Assembly: GCF_029277305.1 (NCBI RefSeq)
Contig: NZ_CP119526.1
Source: Guptibacillus hwajinpoensis
Lineage (GTDB): Bacteria; Bacillota; Bacilli; Bacillales; Guptibacillaceae
Strand: one strand, 5' to 3'
DNA length: 64,000 nt
Position numbers and translations under genes: made by a program. Every line of letters starts with the position of its first letter. The stretch's first letter is position 1. Below the pieces are notes generated by a model. The model was not told the origin of the DNA. It did not search any database and was given only the letters and a program-made list of their open reading frames with translations. Of the stretch, positions 1 through 8,419 are shown one piece after another.

Positions 1-11
1 GGAGGGATAGC

Positions 12-1463
12 ATGAAACTAGTAGAAATGGATGCCTTGTCCCTGTCGAAGGAAATTTCCAATCGAGAAATTTCATCGTACAATGCCGTTAAAACGTATAT
101 CGATCACCTAAAGACCATTAACCCTGTCTTAAACTGTCTTGTTGAGAACCGTTTTGAAGCTGCCATAGAAGAAGCAAGGAAAGCTGATTACACACTAACA
201 ACTGAAGAACCTAGGGGACGTTTATTCGGGGTTCCAATCAGTGTAAAAGAGTGTTTTCATGTTGAGAATATGACCACTACCGGCGGTCTTAGCTACCGAG
301 CTGGCTCGCGTGAGCAAAAGGATGCAGAAGTGATTAGACGTCTTCGAGCAGAAGGAGCAATCATACTCGGTAAAACGAACACCCCTGCCCTCTGCTTCTG
401 TCAGGAAACGGATAATAAGCATTATGGGAGAACGAATAATCCGTGGGATATTACAAGAACTGCCGGTGGATCAAGCGGCGGAGAAGGTTCGCTAATTGCA
501 GCAGGCGGTGCCGCTGTTGGCATTGGAGCAGATATCGGTGGCTCGATACGCTTTCCAGCCCATTTTAACGGAGTTGTCGGATTTAAATCAGGAAATCGTC
601 AGGTATCACAAGAAGGCAATTTCCCTTATGTCGATAAACCAGAGCAGGAGCGTATGCTTGGCATCGGAGCGATGAGTAAATCTGTTCAGGATGCTAGATT
701 GATCAACCAGATTATCGCGAATGAACAACCGCCGAATCGCAGCCTTTCCGATTTTAAAATAGTCTATCCCCTTCCACACCATCGTTTTCCGATTAACCGT
801 GAGACGTATCAGTTGATAACGAGTATAAGAGATACGTTCGATGGAGAACTTGCCGAAGAACAAGCAAATCCGCCGTTCTTTAATGAAGCCGCCTTAATGT
901 GGCAGCAAATGATGTCAATTGATGGTGGAGCCGATATGGCAAAGCTTATGGTTGATCATGACAGGGCAAGTCCATTTGGAGAGTTTATGAAAGAGAAGTT
1001 CTTCCGCAACTCTGATGTCCATCCTTACCTTTCGTGGGCATTAATTGGGGCAAGACTTTTTAAACCAACGCAAAAGCAAATTAACCAGATTCACGTTGCG
1101 CTAAAACGTGGTGATGATATTCTAGAAGACTATTTAGACGATCGCATCTTAATTATGCCTGTCTACCATTCGCCAGCTCCCGTTCACGGTCAACTCTATC
1201 AAGAGCTATTTTCGATACGTAAAACGTTTCTCAATTACATGCCAAACGTCGCTTACGCCAATGTATGGGGACTTCCCTCCCTTGTCGTTCCTGTTGGTAT
1301 GAGTAGAGATGGGCTACCGATTGGTGTGCAGCTTGTTAGTCGCGTTGGGAATGAAGAAGCGCTCTTTCAGTTTGGTGAGCAACTTGAGAAGCGCGTTGGC
1401 GGTTATAACCGCTGTACAGCACACGACGAAGCCGTAGAACAAGCTGAAGCTGAATTAGTATAG
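12..1463 (+). CDS. Amidase signature (AS) family amidohydrolase
   Basis: This 483-residue protein belongs to the amidase signature family, which hydrolyses amide bonds with a Ser-cisSer-Lys triad. The catalytic Lys is about residue 79 (in GVPISVKE), the bridging Ser about 155 (AGGSSGGE) and the nucleophile Ser about 178 (ADIGGSIRFPA), so it looks active. Length fits the family. It is not GatA by context, since gatB and gatC are not adjacent. The start is an ATG just after GGAGGG at the first bases of the window. An EamA transporter follows 31 bp downstream and may be co-transcribed. The substrate cannot be read from the sequence. Confidence 0.9.
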   Translation: MKLVEMDALSLSKEISNREISSYNAVKTYIDHLKTINPVLNCLVENRFEAAIEEARKADYTLTTEEPRGRLFGVPISVKECFHVENMTTTGGLSYRAGSREQKDAEVIRRLRAEGAIILGKTNTPALCFCQETDNKHYGRTNNPWDITRTAGGSSGGEGSLIAAGGAAVGIGADIGGSIRFPAHFNGVVGFKSGNRQVSQEGNFPYVDKPEQERMLGIGAMSKSVQDARLINQIIANEQPPNRSLSDFKIVYPLPHHRFPINRETYQLITSIRDTFDGELAEEQANPPFFNEAALMWQQMMSIDGGADMAKLMVDHDRASPFGEFMKEKFFRNSDVHPYLSWALIGARLFKPTQKQINQIHVALKRGDDILEDYLDDRILIMPVYHSPAPVHGQLYQELFSIRKTFLNYMPNVAYANVWGLPSLVVPVGMSRDGLPIGVQLVSRVGNEEALFQFGEQLEKRVGGYNRCTAHDEAVEQAEAELV

Positions 1464-1494
1464 AGTCTTGTCACAATGGAGGAATGAATAAGAA

Positions 1495-2403
1495 TTGTCT
1501 ACTGAACAAAACACGAAACCGTACGTAGCAATTATCATCGCGGTTCTTTTCGTATCAACATCAGCCGTTTTCGTGAAGCTATCTTCTGCGCCTGCTTCTA
1601 TCATTGCAATGCATCGTCTTTTGATCGCGATTGTAATTATGTTGCCGATTGTGTTCATAAAGTATAGAAAATCATTTAAAGCAATTAAAGGAAAGGACTG
1701 GGGCTATGGAAGTCTAGCAGGCGTGAGTCTCGCTTTTCACTTCATTCTCTGGTTCGAGTCACTGAATTACACTTCTGTTGCGAGTTCTGTTGTGCTCGTT
1801 ACCCTACAGCCACTCTTCGCATTTGTCGGAACGTATCTCTTCTTTAAAGAAAAACTCACCCTTCCAGCTATTGCAGGAGGGGTGACGGCAGTTGCTGGAG
1901 CAATCGTCATTAGTTGGGGGGACTTTCAACTAAATGGAATTGCCCTGTTAGGCGATCTTCTTGCTCTTACAGCATGTGCCATGGTCACCGGCTACCTTTT
2001 ATTCGGTCAGAATATCCGAAAGAGGCTAGACCTTATTCCATACACGTTCATCGTTTATGGAATAGCGGCTGTGACGCTCGTTCTCTATAATCTGATCATG
2101 CGCTATCCTTTTGTATCATACCCCGCTTCTGACTGGGTCTATTTCATCCTGCTTGCTCTCTTCCCTACTCTTCTTGGTCATTCACTCTTAAACTGGGCAG
2201 TGAAGTGGGTTAGCGTGAACGTCATTTCAATGAGCATCCTTTTTGAACCAATTGGGGCGAGTGTTCTTGCTTATTTCATTCTCGGGGAAACGCTGCATAC
2301 AATGCAGTGGATTGGAGGAGGCATCATTTTAGCTGGACTCTACTTATTCATCCGAAGCTACAAACGCAAACCAGCGAACATAAATAAAAAGCGTGCCCTA
2401 TAG
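1495..2403 (+). CDS. EamA/DMT superfamily transporter
   Basis: A 302-residue drug/metabolite-transporter family membrane protein with two EamA repeats and about ten hydrophobic segments, presumably an exporter of a small metabolite. The N-terminal repeat shows the typical LVTLQPLFAFVGTYLFF region and the C-terminal repeat the LFEPIGASVLAYFILGE region. The start is a TTG about 12 bp after GGAGG; the nearby ATG at 1485 is out of frame and soon meets a stop. It follows the amidase closely, so they may form a two-gene operon. The stop codon lies inside the terminator hairpin. Confidence 0.88.
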   Translation: MSTEQNTKPYVAIIIAVLFVSTSAVFVKLSSAPASIIAMHRLLIAIVIMLPIVFIKYRKSFKAIKGKDWGYGSLAGVSLAFHFILWFESLNYTSVASSVVLVTLQPLFAFVGTYLFFKEKLTLPAIAGGVTAVAGAIVISWGDFQLNGIALLGDLLALTACAMVTGYLLFGQNIRKRLDLIPYTFIVYGIAAVTLVLYNLIMRYPFVSYPASDWVYFILLALFPTLLGHSLLNWAVKWVSVNVISMSILFEPIGASVLAYFILGETLHTMQWIGGGIILAGLYLFIRSYKRKPANINKKRAL

Positions 2404-2415
2404 GGTACGCTTTTT
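2386..2415 (+). terminator. Rho-independent terminator after the EamA gene
   Basis: An almost perfect palindrome centred on the EamA stop codon, with arms AAAAAGCGTgCCCTA and TAGGGtACGCTTTTT. It can serve both the + strand operon and the convergent siderophore operon. Confidence 0.85.
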
Positions 2416-2438
2416 CATTCGACATCAATCGAGCTAAA

Positions 2439-2510
2439 CCGGGTGGTGCCTGTCACCCGCGGAGTTTTGGGCAAGTTTTACAGCACATGGTGTCTGGAGA
2501 AATTTGGTCT
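2439..2510. repeat. Palindromic GGGTG..CACCC motif overlapping the fhuF-like 3' end
   Basis: GGGTGGTGCCTGTCACCC forms a short imperfect palindrome at 2441-2458 that includes the stop codon of the fhuF-like gene. It is followed by GC-richer sequence that encodes the Cys-rich end of that protein. From memory, similar GGTGACAGGCACC words recur in many Bacillaceae genomes; I could not verify this here and only one copy is visible in the window. Confidence 0.4.
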
Positions 2511-3202
2511 CGCAAGCAGCATGTTTTTCGGGTGCGCATCGTGCCTTCTGCGCGTTCCTTCTTTTCTGTGTAATACGGTAGAAATGGGTTCGTGCCACAA
2601 GTAAAGCTTGTGCACTGGAACTGATGAACGATGTAATGAAAGTCCTCTTTCGCTCGTTGCTTTTGCTCTTCATTAGCTTTAGAAGGAATCAAGGTTTCAT
2701 AGATCCAGAATAAATAAATCGCCGCGTTTTCCCATAGAATGGTAGCAGATAGTTTCGTAGCTTTTACCATCGTTTCAACAAATGGAGCAAGGTTCTGATT
2801 AATCAATTCGTTAGCTAGCTTCGCTCTTGCATTCGTTCGGTTTTCTGGACCAATCCATTCATCACGTACAGCAAGCTTCATCGTCCAACTGTCCTGCTCG
2901 AATCCAATTCTGTATCCGAGTTGATCCGGACCTGCTTCAATTCGCTTATTCCACATCGTGAATGCAAAGAGAATTGGAGCGATCGTCATTATGCCATAGC
3001 GCTTCATAAACTGCGATCCAGCAACAAAAAGATTAGGGAAATGCCCTTCGTCTACAAGGTCTTGGAGTATTTCCGTTATTTTCTCTTCATCGAGAATTTG
3101 CTCTATTTTGGGATAGCTAGCTACATCATTTCCAATCTGAAGGCTAAGCTGCTCGAGTATTTCCTTCTCATCTTTACTAAACATCTGCAGGTTCGCGGGC
3201 AT
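2453..3202 (-). CDS. FhuF-like ferric siderophore reductase, [2Fe-2S] C-terminus
   Basis: About 249 residues, ending in a cysteine pattern CC-x10-CC-x2-C that matches the FhuF-type [2Fe-2S] binding motif. Such proteins reduce ferric iron from siderophores after import. The start is placed at the ATG of MPANLQMF at 3202, preceded by GGGGAGG; an upstream in-frame start would lie inside the ABC ATPase gene. It overlaps that gene by 26 bp and is the last gene of the Fur-linked operon (two permeases, ATPase, reductase), which supports a role in intracellular iron release. Confidence 0.8.
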   Translation of the reverse strand: MPANLQMFSKDEKEILEQLSLQIGNDVASYPKIEQILDEEKITEILQDLVDEGHFPNLFVAGSQFMKRYGIMTIAPILFAFTMWNKRIEAGPDQLGYRIGFEQDSWTMKLAVRDEWIGPENRTNARAKLANELINQNLAPFVETMVKATKLSATILWENAAIYLFWIYETLIPSKANEEQKQRAKEDFHYIVHQFQCTSFTCGTNPFLPYYTEKKERAEGTMRTRKTCCLRDQISPDTMCCKTCPKLRG

Positions 3203-3992
3203 GAACCATCCTCCCCTTTCCGTGTGGAACACAAAGCGGTGTGCCGAAAATTGGATCCTTGATGATGTCGCTTTGAAGTCCAAACACCTGATATACAAGT
3301 TCCTCATTCACAATATCCTCTGGCTTCCCCTGATCATAAATCCCTTTGTCCTTCACTGCAATAATATGATCTGCGTACCGGCATGCAAGGTTCAGATCAT
3401 GCAGTACCATCAGAATTGTACGATTGCCTTCTTTATTCAATTCAAAAAGCAAATCAAGTATTTCCACTTGATGAGCCAAATCTAGATACGTTGTAGGTTC
3501 ATCAAGTAGAATAATGTCGGTGTCTTGAGCAAGTGTTAACGCAATCCAAGCTCGTTGACGCTGTCCACCTGAAAGGGAATCCACATTTCGCTCTGCAAAC
3601 TCTTCCATGTGCGTAGCTTGTAAGGCATATTGGACAGCTTTTTCATCCGCTTCTGACCACTGACTTAACCACGTTTGATACGGATATCGCCCCTGTTTAA
3701 CTAGTTGCAGAACAGTAAGTCCTTCGGGAGCGACAGGTGACTGTGGAAGAATAGCCATTTTACGAGCAATTTCTTTCGTCGGTTTATTGGATATCGCCTC
3801 TCCATCAAGAACAATCCCTCCAGAATGGGGCTTTTGGAGGCGCGCTAGGCTTCGTAACAGCGTTGACTTGCCACATCCATTCCCACCAATTAGCACACTC
3901 ATATCACCTTTAGGAATAAGTAAATTGAGCTCATCTATAACAGTATGCTCGCCGTATCCAAGCGTTAGATCTTCCGTTTGTAAAGCGTACAC
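3177..3992 (-). CDS. Iron-siderophore ABC transporter, ATP-binding protein (FecE/YusV type)
   Basis: An ABC ATPase of about 271 residues. It carries Walker A (GGNGCGKST), signature LSGGQRQRAW, Walker B (DIILLDEPT) and a switch His (VLHDLNLA). The start is taken as GTG at 3992 (MYALQTEDL), preceded by GAGGAGGT; the longer frame would run into the permease gene. It lies between the FecCD-type permeases and the FhuF-like reductase and most likely energises their siderophore uptake. B. subtilis YfiYZ-YfhA borrows the unlinked ATPase YusV, whereas here the ATPase is encoded in the operon. Confidence 0.92.
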   Translation of the reverse strand: MYALQTEDLTLGYGEHTVIDELNLLIPKGDMSVLIGGNGCGKSTLLRSLARLQKPHSGGIVLDGEAISNKPTKEIARKMAILPQSPVAPEGLTVLQLVKQGRYPYQTWLSQWSEADEKAVQYALQATHMEEFAERNVDSLSGGQRQRAWIALTLAQDTDIILLDEPTTYLDLAHQVEILDLLFELNKEGNRTILMVLHDLNLACRYADHIIAVKDKGIYDQGKPEDIVNEELVYQVFGLQSDIIKDPIFGTPLCVPHGKGRMVHAREPADV

Positions 3993-4008
3993 TTCGCCCA
4001 CCTCCTCA

Positions 4009-5058
4009 TTATTTGTTTCTTGATCGATACAATAAATAAATGAAATATGGAGCACCAATTGCTGCTGTGAAAACACCAGCAGGAACTTCTAGGGGAGAAA
4101 ATAATGTGCGTCCAATTAAATCTGCAATCATAACAAGCATGCTTCCAACTAATGCTGACACAGGTACGAGCACTCCGAACGAAGAGCCTACTAGCTTCCG
4201 CGCAATATGAGGAGCCATTAAGCCAACGAAGCCAACGCCACCCGCGAAAGCAACTGCCCCTCCTGCGAGTCCTGTGCTAATAAAGAGCAAGGTGATTCGG
4301 TCACGTAAGAGCATAGCACCTGCACCTTTGGCCACATCATCACCGAGCTCTTGAAGATTCACCCTTCTCGAATAGACCATAAGGAGTATGAGAAGCACGA
4401 CTACCCATGGAAGCAGCGTGAGCACGTCCTGACCGTTTGTACCATGGACGCTACCTGTAATCCAGATGTTCGCATCTGATGCTCTATAAATCGGTCCTAT
4501 AATCATGAGTAGAGTCGTTAATGCTTGTAATACAGCTGTAAGGCCAATCCCAATCAGCACTAGTCGGATTGGCGAAATGCCATTTTTCCAAGATAGAATA
4601 AATACGAGAAAACCCGCCAGAACCGCTCCAATAAACGAAGCAAGCGGCTGCCATTGAATACTAACGGTTAAGGCATTTGCTTTATCACTAAACACCGTTA
4701 GAAATCCAATCGTTGCAAGCGCCCCACCCCAGGTAATTCCTAGAATATCAGGCGAAGCGAGCGGGTTACGAATCATCCCCTGTAGGATCGCACCTGAGAC
4801 GGCTAATGCTCCACCAGCAAGAATCGCCATCGCAATTCTAGGAAAACGGAACTGCTTCACTACAAGCTCATTCATATCTGTTCCATAACCAAACAGCGCT
4901 TTTACAACTGCATCAGGTTTTATAAAAATTTCTCCTATGCCAATGCTTATGAGAGCGGTTAGAATTACGGCACCAATGAGAGATACAATAATCAGAATCG
5001 CTCGTCGATCAAGGAGAAAAGAGAGCGTCTTCATTCGAAAGGAAGTGTATTTCGTCAT
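4009..5058 (-). CDS. yfhA: Iron-siderophore ABC transporter permease (FecCD family)
   Basis: A 349-residue FecCD-family permease with about nine to ten membrane segments. It contains the conserved GGALAVSGAILQGMIRNPLA and GFVGLMAPHIAR regions that contact the ATPase and line the channel. Its start overlaps the stop of the upstream permease by 4 bp (ATGA), which indicates translational coupling. The pair probably forms a heterodimer. The name follows the similarity of the neighbouring binding protein to B. subtilis YfiY and is tentative. Confidence 0.88.
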   Translation of the reverse strand: MTKYTSFRMKTLSFLLDRRAILIIVSLIGAVILTALISIGIGEIFIKPDAVVKALFGYGTDMNELVVKQFRFPRIAMAILAGGALAVSGAILQGMIRNPLASPDILGITWGGALATIGFLTVFSDKANALTVSIQWQPLASFIGAVLAGFLVFILSWKNGISPIRLVLIGIGLTAVLQALTTLLMIIGPIYRASDANIWITGSVHGTNGQDVLTLLPWVVVLLILLMVYSRRVNLQELGDDVAKGAGAMLLRDRITLLFISTGLAGGAVAFAGGVGFVGLMAPHIARKLVGSSFGVLVPVSALVGSMLVMIADLIGRTLFSPLEVPAGVFTAAIGAPYFIYLLYRSRNK

Positions 5059-6065
5059 AGCTGGTTAAACTCCCTTCGAGCAATATAAACAAAGAATGGT
5101 GTACCGATGACAGCCGTTAGAACGCCAACAGGCGCTTCAAGTGGCATGATCACATAGCGCGCTGCAATGTCAGCCGATAGTAATAGAATTGCGCCGAGTA
5201 TAGCACTGTAAGGAATGATCCAACGATAATCAGAGCCAGTAAAAAATCGCGCAAGATGCGGAACGACAATTCCAACCAATGCAATCGGTCCGGCAACCGC
5301 AACGGAGCCTCCTGCAAGAAGAACAATCAATAGCGCAGCACCAGCCTTCACAAAGAGCGTACGCTGGCCAAGTCCTTTTGCAACATCTTCACCCATGACT
5401 AGCGTGTTGATTTTCTTACTAATGAAAACAGCACCAACTAGTCCAATTGCGATATATGGAATCACAGCACCAAGCATATCTAAGCTACGGCCTTCAATCG
5501 AGCCTGCAAGCCAGAACAGCACATCCTCAAGAGCTTTCTCGTTTAACACGAGCATGCCTTGCGTTAACGAAGAGAACATCGCTGCAATAGCAGCACCTGC
5601 AAGCGTTAACTTCATCGGCGTAAGCCCTTCTCTTCCCAGAGTCCCAAGTACATAAACAATCAAAGATGCTACTGCTGCTCCAAGAAATGCGAGCCAGCTG
5701 AATGCTGCGAGCGATGTGACGGAGAAGAACGTCACAGCAACTACAATCGCAAAGCTTGCACCTGCATTAACCCCAAGTATGGATGGTGAGGCGAGCGGGT
5801 TACGTGTGATCGCCTGCATCAATGCTCCTGCTACAGCGAGGCTTGCTCCAACTGCAGCACCGATTAAAGCACGAGGTACACGATTATCAATAATAATGAT
5901 ATGTTCATTGCTTCCGTCAAACTGAGTAAATGCATTCAGAGCTGTTGACCAAGTTATACTTGTTAAACCATAGACAACACTAGATGCCATTAGCGCTACT
6001 ACGATAAGGGCGCCAATCGCAAGCCCGAGCCATTTATTTCGTACTGTTTTTAATTTATGAGCCAT
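5055..6065 (-). CDS. yfiZ: Iron-siderophore ABC transporter permease (FecCD family), first gene of operon
   Basis: A FecCD-family permease of about 336 residues with the ALMQAITRNPLASPSILG and GIVVPHLARF signatures. I place the start at the ATG of MAHKLKTV (6065), which has an AAGGAAAGG element upstream. Longer versions begin at a TTG (6128) that is part of the likely -35 box. It is first in the operon yfiZ-yfhA-ATPase-fhuF and is divergent from the binding lipoprotein gene, with Fur-like boxes in the shared control region. Confidence 0.88.
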   Translation of the reverse strand: MAHKLKTVRNKWLGLAIGALIVVALMASSVVYGLTSITWSTALNAFTQFDGSNEHIIIIDNRVPRALIGAAVGASLAVAGALMQAITRNPLASPSILGVNAGASFAIVVAVTFFSVTSLAAFSWLAFLGAAVASLIVYVLGTLGREGLTPMKLTLAGAAIAAMFSSLTQGMLVLNEKALEDVLFWLAGSIEGRSLDMLGAVIPYIAIGLVGAVFISKKINTLVMGEDVAKGLGQRTLFVKAGAALLIVLLAGGSVAVAGPIALVGIVVPHLARFFTGSDYRWIIPYSAILGAILLLSADIAARYVIMPLEAPVGVLTAVIGTPFFVYIARREFNQL

Positions 6066-6099
6066 AAAGGATTTTTTCCTTTCCTTATCATCCATATTA

Positions 6100-6149
6100 A
6101 GTGTAAAAAAAGAACCAATGCGTGTCAATGAATTTGAGAATCAATCTCA
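6100..6149 (-). promoter_or_regulatory. SigA promoter and Fur-like box for the yfiZ operon
   Basis: Read on the minus strand, TTGACA (6123-6128) and TACACT (6100-6105) are separated by 17 bp. A Fur-type 7-1-7 inverted repeat, TGAGAATCAATCTCA, lies at 6135-6149, immediately upstream of the -35 box. This predicts repression by Fur with iron. Confidence 0.72.
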
Positions 6150-6157
6150 ATTGCATG

Positions 6158-6219
6158 TTGACTCTTTTGTGACAATTGAGTATCATTACATTGTAAATGA
6201 AAATGATTCTCACTATACA
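6158..6219 (+). promoter_or_regulatory. Promoter(s) and Fur box for the siderophore-binding protein gene
   Basis: TTGACT (6158-6163) and TATCAT (6181-6186) are 17 bp apart. A second pair, TTGTAA (6191-6196) and TATACA (6214-6219), also has 17 bp spacing. The Fur box TGAAAATGATTCTCA at 6198-6212 would cover the start site of the first promoter or the spacer of the second. Either arrangement allows Fur repression. Confidence 0.75.
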
Positions 6220-6234
6220 TAGGGGGCTATAAGC

Positions 6235-7194
6235 ATGTTTAAAAAAGGTTGGCTTATCCTTACTCTGGCCATGGTTATGATTCTTGCTGCATGCGGAACA
6301 AGCGAGAATAATGCAAGCGAGGGTAATTCAGAAGAACCAAAAGAAGAACAAACTGCTCGTACTGTTAGTCATGCAATGGGAGAAACAGAAGTTCCTGAAA
6401 ATCCTGAAAAAGTTGTTATTTTAACAAATGAAGGTACAGAAGCCCTTCTTGCAATGGATGTTACACCTGTTGGTGCTGTTCAATCATGGCTTGGTGATCC
6501 TTGGTATGATCACATTTCTGATCAAATGGAAGGTGTAGAAGTTGTCGGAACTGAAAGCGAGGTAAATCTTGAGGCTGTTGCAGCGCTGAAACCAGACTTA
6601 ATTATCGGAAACAAACTTCGTCAAGAAGATATCTACGATCAACTAAGTGCAATTGCACCAACTGTTTACTCAGAAACGCTGAAAGGCGATTGGCAGGAGA
6701 ACTTTACGTTTTATGCAAAAGCGTTGAACATGGAAGATAAAGGCGATGAAGTTATGAGCTCTTATAATGACCGCATCGATTCTATGAGTGAAAAGCTTGG
6801 CGAACAGCTGGATAAAGAAGTATCTGTGGTTCGTTTCCTTGCAGGACAAACAAGAATTTATTACAAAGACTCTTTCTCAGGCGTTATTCTCGAGCAACTT
6901 GGCTTTAATCGTCCAGAATCCCAGCAAAAACAAAATTTCGCTGAAGAAGTTACAAAAGAGCGCATCCCTGAAATGGATGGAGACGTACTCTTCTACTTCA
7001 CTTATGATCCTGGTGATGGAGATGCCAATTCTACTGCTGAAGAATGGACAAATGATCCTCTCTGGAACAACCTTGAAGTTGTAAAAGAAGACAATGTTCA
7101 CAAAGTAAGCGATGCAATTTGGAACACTTCTGGTGGAGTAATCTCTGCTAATAAGATGCTAGACGACATTGAGGGCGTCTTTCTAAGTGAATAA
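6235..7194 (+). CDS. yfiY: Siderophore-binding lipoprotein (YfiY-like)
   Basis: A 319-residue substrate-binding lipoprotein with a signal peptide and lipobox LAAC (Cys about residue 20), then an acidic linker. The body resembles the B. subtilis schizokinen/arthrobactin receptor YfiY, including NEGTEALLAMDV, SWLGDPWYDHI and IWNTSGGVISA regions. It captures ferric hydroxamate or citrate-hydroxamate siderophore outside the membrane and delivers it to the divergently encoded permeases. The assignment to schizokinen-type ligands is inferred from family resemblance. A hairpin terminator follows directly. Confidence 0.9.
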   Translation: MFKKGWLILTLAMVMILAACGTSENNASEGNSEEPKEEQTARTVSHAMGETEVPENPEKVVILTNEGTEALLAMDVTPVGAVQSWLGDPWYDHISDQMEGVEVVGTESEVNLEAVAALKPDLIIGNKLRQEDIYDQLSAIAPTVYSETLKGDWQENFTFYAKALNMEDKGDEVMSSYNDRIDSMSEKLGEQLDKEVSVVRFLAGQTRIYYKDSFSGVILEQLGFNRPESQQKQNFAEEVTKERIPEMDGDVLFYFTYDPGDGDANSTAEEWTNDPLWNNLEVVKEDNVHKVSDAIWNTSGGVISANKMLDDIEGVFLSE

Positions 7195-7201
7195 TATAAT
7201 C

Positions 7202-7228
7202 AAAGTCCGGCATACGCCGGGCTTTTTT
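7202..7228 (+). terminator. Terminator after yfiY
   Basis: Stem AAAGTCCGGC / GCCGGGCTTT with loop ATAC, followed by a T run. It begins 8 bp after the stop codon. Confidence 0.9.
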
Positions 7229-7337
7229 CATGCTTGCATCTCAAAAAATAAGGGAAAGAATAAATAAATGTGGCAAGAAGACAGGTTCATGTCAGGTATA
7301 ATAGAGTAACTCATCTATATAAGGGGGGGACATATCG

Positions 7338-8255
7338 ATGCCAAATGTCTGGACACATATTTTATTCGGGGAAGAAGCTGCTATGGAGGCCGGCATATGG
7401 ACGACGATCAAAGAGGACCTTCCTTTCTTTCGCCTCGGTGCACAGGGGCCTGACCCCTTTTTCTACCATAATTTCTGGCCATGGAAAAAGAATAAACCTG
7501 TCCAAGAAACAGGTTCAGTGCTCCACCAAATGAATTGCGGTCCATTTCTAATCGATATGATTGAATACGGAAAGCACAATGATCCAAAGCTTCGAGCTTA
7601 TATTCTAGGTTTCGTTACCCACCACATTCTTGACCGTAATGCACACCCCTACATCCACTATCGCTCAGGACTTGAAGGCAACCGCCATCAGCAGCTAGAA
7701 ATTATTATCGATACCATTTTGATGAAGGAATACAAAGATATCGAAACGTGGAAAACTCCTGTTTATCAAGAAATCCACGTTGGTAAATCTCTTTATCACC
7801 CTATTGAAATCATGTTATATGAGCTCATTCAAACACATTATCCGGAAACGGCTGAACGCATGCCGGGTGATTACATTAATCAATCGTATCGAGATATGGT
7901 GCTTGCACTTAAGATCCTATTTGACCCACTAGGTTGGAAAAACCAAATCCTTAAGAAGCAAGTCTCTTCCTTTTCTTACCGAAAACAAATTGGTGACGAA
8001 GATTACTTAAATCGAGACGGCACAACATGGATTCATCCTGCTGTTAAACAAGAAGAATCTACCGCTACATTCGAAGAGCTACTCGAACAGGCTGAAGATG
8101 AAGCAACAAGTATACTCCCTCTTATTCTCGACTACTGGCATAACGAAGAAGATTGTCTCACTGAACTAGTAAATCAAATTGGTGATCGCTCGTACGATAC
8201 TGGGAAAGACTGTAGTCTTTCGCTCGAATTAAAGCATTTCGACCCAATTGTGTAA
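7338..8255 (+). CDS. Zinc-dependent phospholipase C family protein
   Basis: A 305-residue protein with the Zn_dep_PLPC-like pattern: MPNVWTHILFGEEAA at the N-terminus, then GFVTHHILDRNAHPYIHY with closely spaced His and Asp residues suited to bind zinc. It has no signal peptide, so it is probably cytosolic, unlike secreted PlcB. Homologues in Bacillus are annotated as hydrolases of unknown substrate. The start ATG follows AAGGGGGGGA. A TATAAT at 7297-7302 may be its -10 box, though no good -35 is visible. A hairpin terminator ends the gene. Confidence 0.78.
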   Translation: MPNVWTHILFGEEAAMEAGIWTTIKEDLPFFRLGAQGPDPFFYHNFWPWKKNKPVQETGSVLHQMNCGPFLIDMIEYGKHNDPKLRAYILGFVTHHILDRNAHPYIHYRSGLEGNRHQQLEIIIDTILMKEYKDIETWKTPVYQEIHVGKSLYHPIEIMLYELIQTHYPETAERMPGDYINQSYRDMVLALKILFDPLGWKNQILKKQVSSFSYRKQIGDEDYLNRDGTTWIHPAVKQEESTATFEELLEQAEDEATSILPLILDYWHNEEDCLTELVNQIGDRSYDTGKDCSLSLELKHFDPIV

Positions 8256-8270
8256 GCGGTATCAAAAAAT

Positions 8271-8297
8271 TGCTCAGAGGAAACTCTGAGCATTTCT
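8271..8297 (+). terminator. Bidirectional-type hairpin terminator
   Basis: Perfect stem TGCTCAGAG / CTCTGAGCA with a GAAA tetraloop and a short T-rich tail, 15 bp after the stop of the phospholipase-like gene. Confidence 0.8.
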
Positions 8298-8318
8298 CAT
8301 GTGACGTCTAATTTCCAA

Positions 8319-8415
8319 TATATCCGCGATTTTTTCGATATATCCGCGAAAAGTGCTGTTATTTCCGCGAAAATCGAAATATATCCGCGATTTTGAGGTT
8401 ATATCCGCGAAAACC
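8319..8415. repeat. Five-unit array of TATCCGCGA at ~20-bp spacing
   Basis: The word CCGCGA occurs at 8324, 8344, 8365, 8385 and 8405, each in the context (A/T)TATCCGCGA or TTTCCGCGA followed by an AT-rich 9-10 bp spacer. The period is 20, 21, 20, 20 bp, close to two helical turns, so all copies face the same side of the DNA. It lies between the convergent phospholipase-like and yxiO-like genes. Confidence 0.85.
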
Positions 8416-8419
8416 CTCC

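Noticed and set aside
12..1463. Glutamyl-tRNA amidotransferase subunit A
   Set aside because: The amidase fold is the same, but gatB and gatC are absent next to it and an exporter follows.
2736..2900. + strand ORFs over the siderophore operon (e.g. 2921-3262, 3201-3485)
   Set aside because: They are antisense shadows of well-supported genes.
7270..7533. 87-codon ORF overlapping the phospholipase-like gene start
   Set aside because: It is in another frame, lacks a good ribosome site and conflicts with the strong GGGGGG-ATG start at 7338.
8319..8415. CRISPR array
   Set aside because: Units are 9-10 bp with 10-bp spacers, far below CRISPR repeat size, and no cas gene is nearby.
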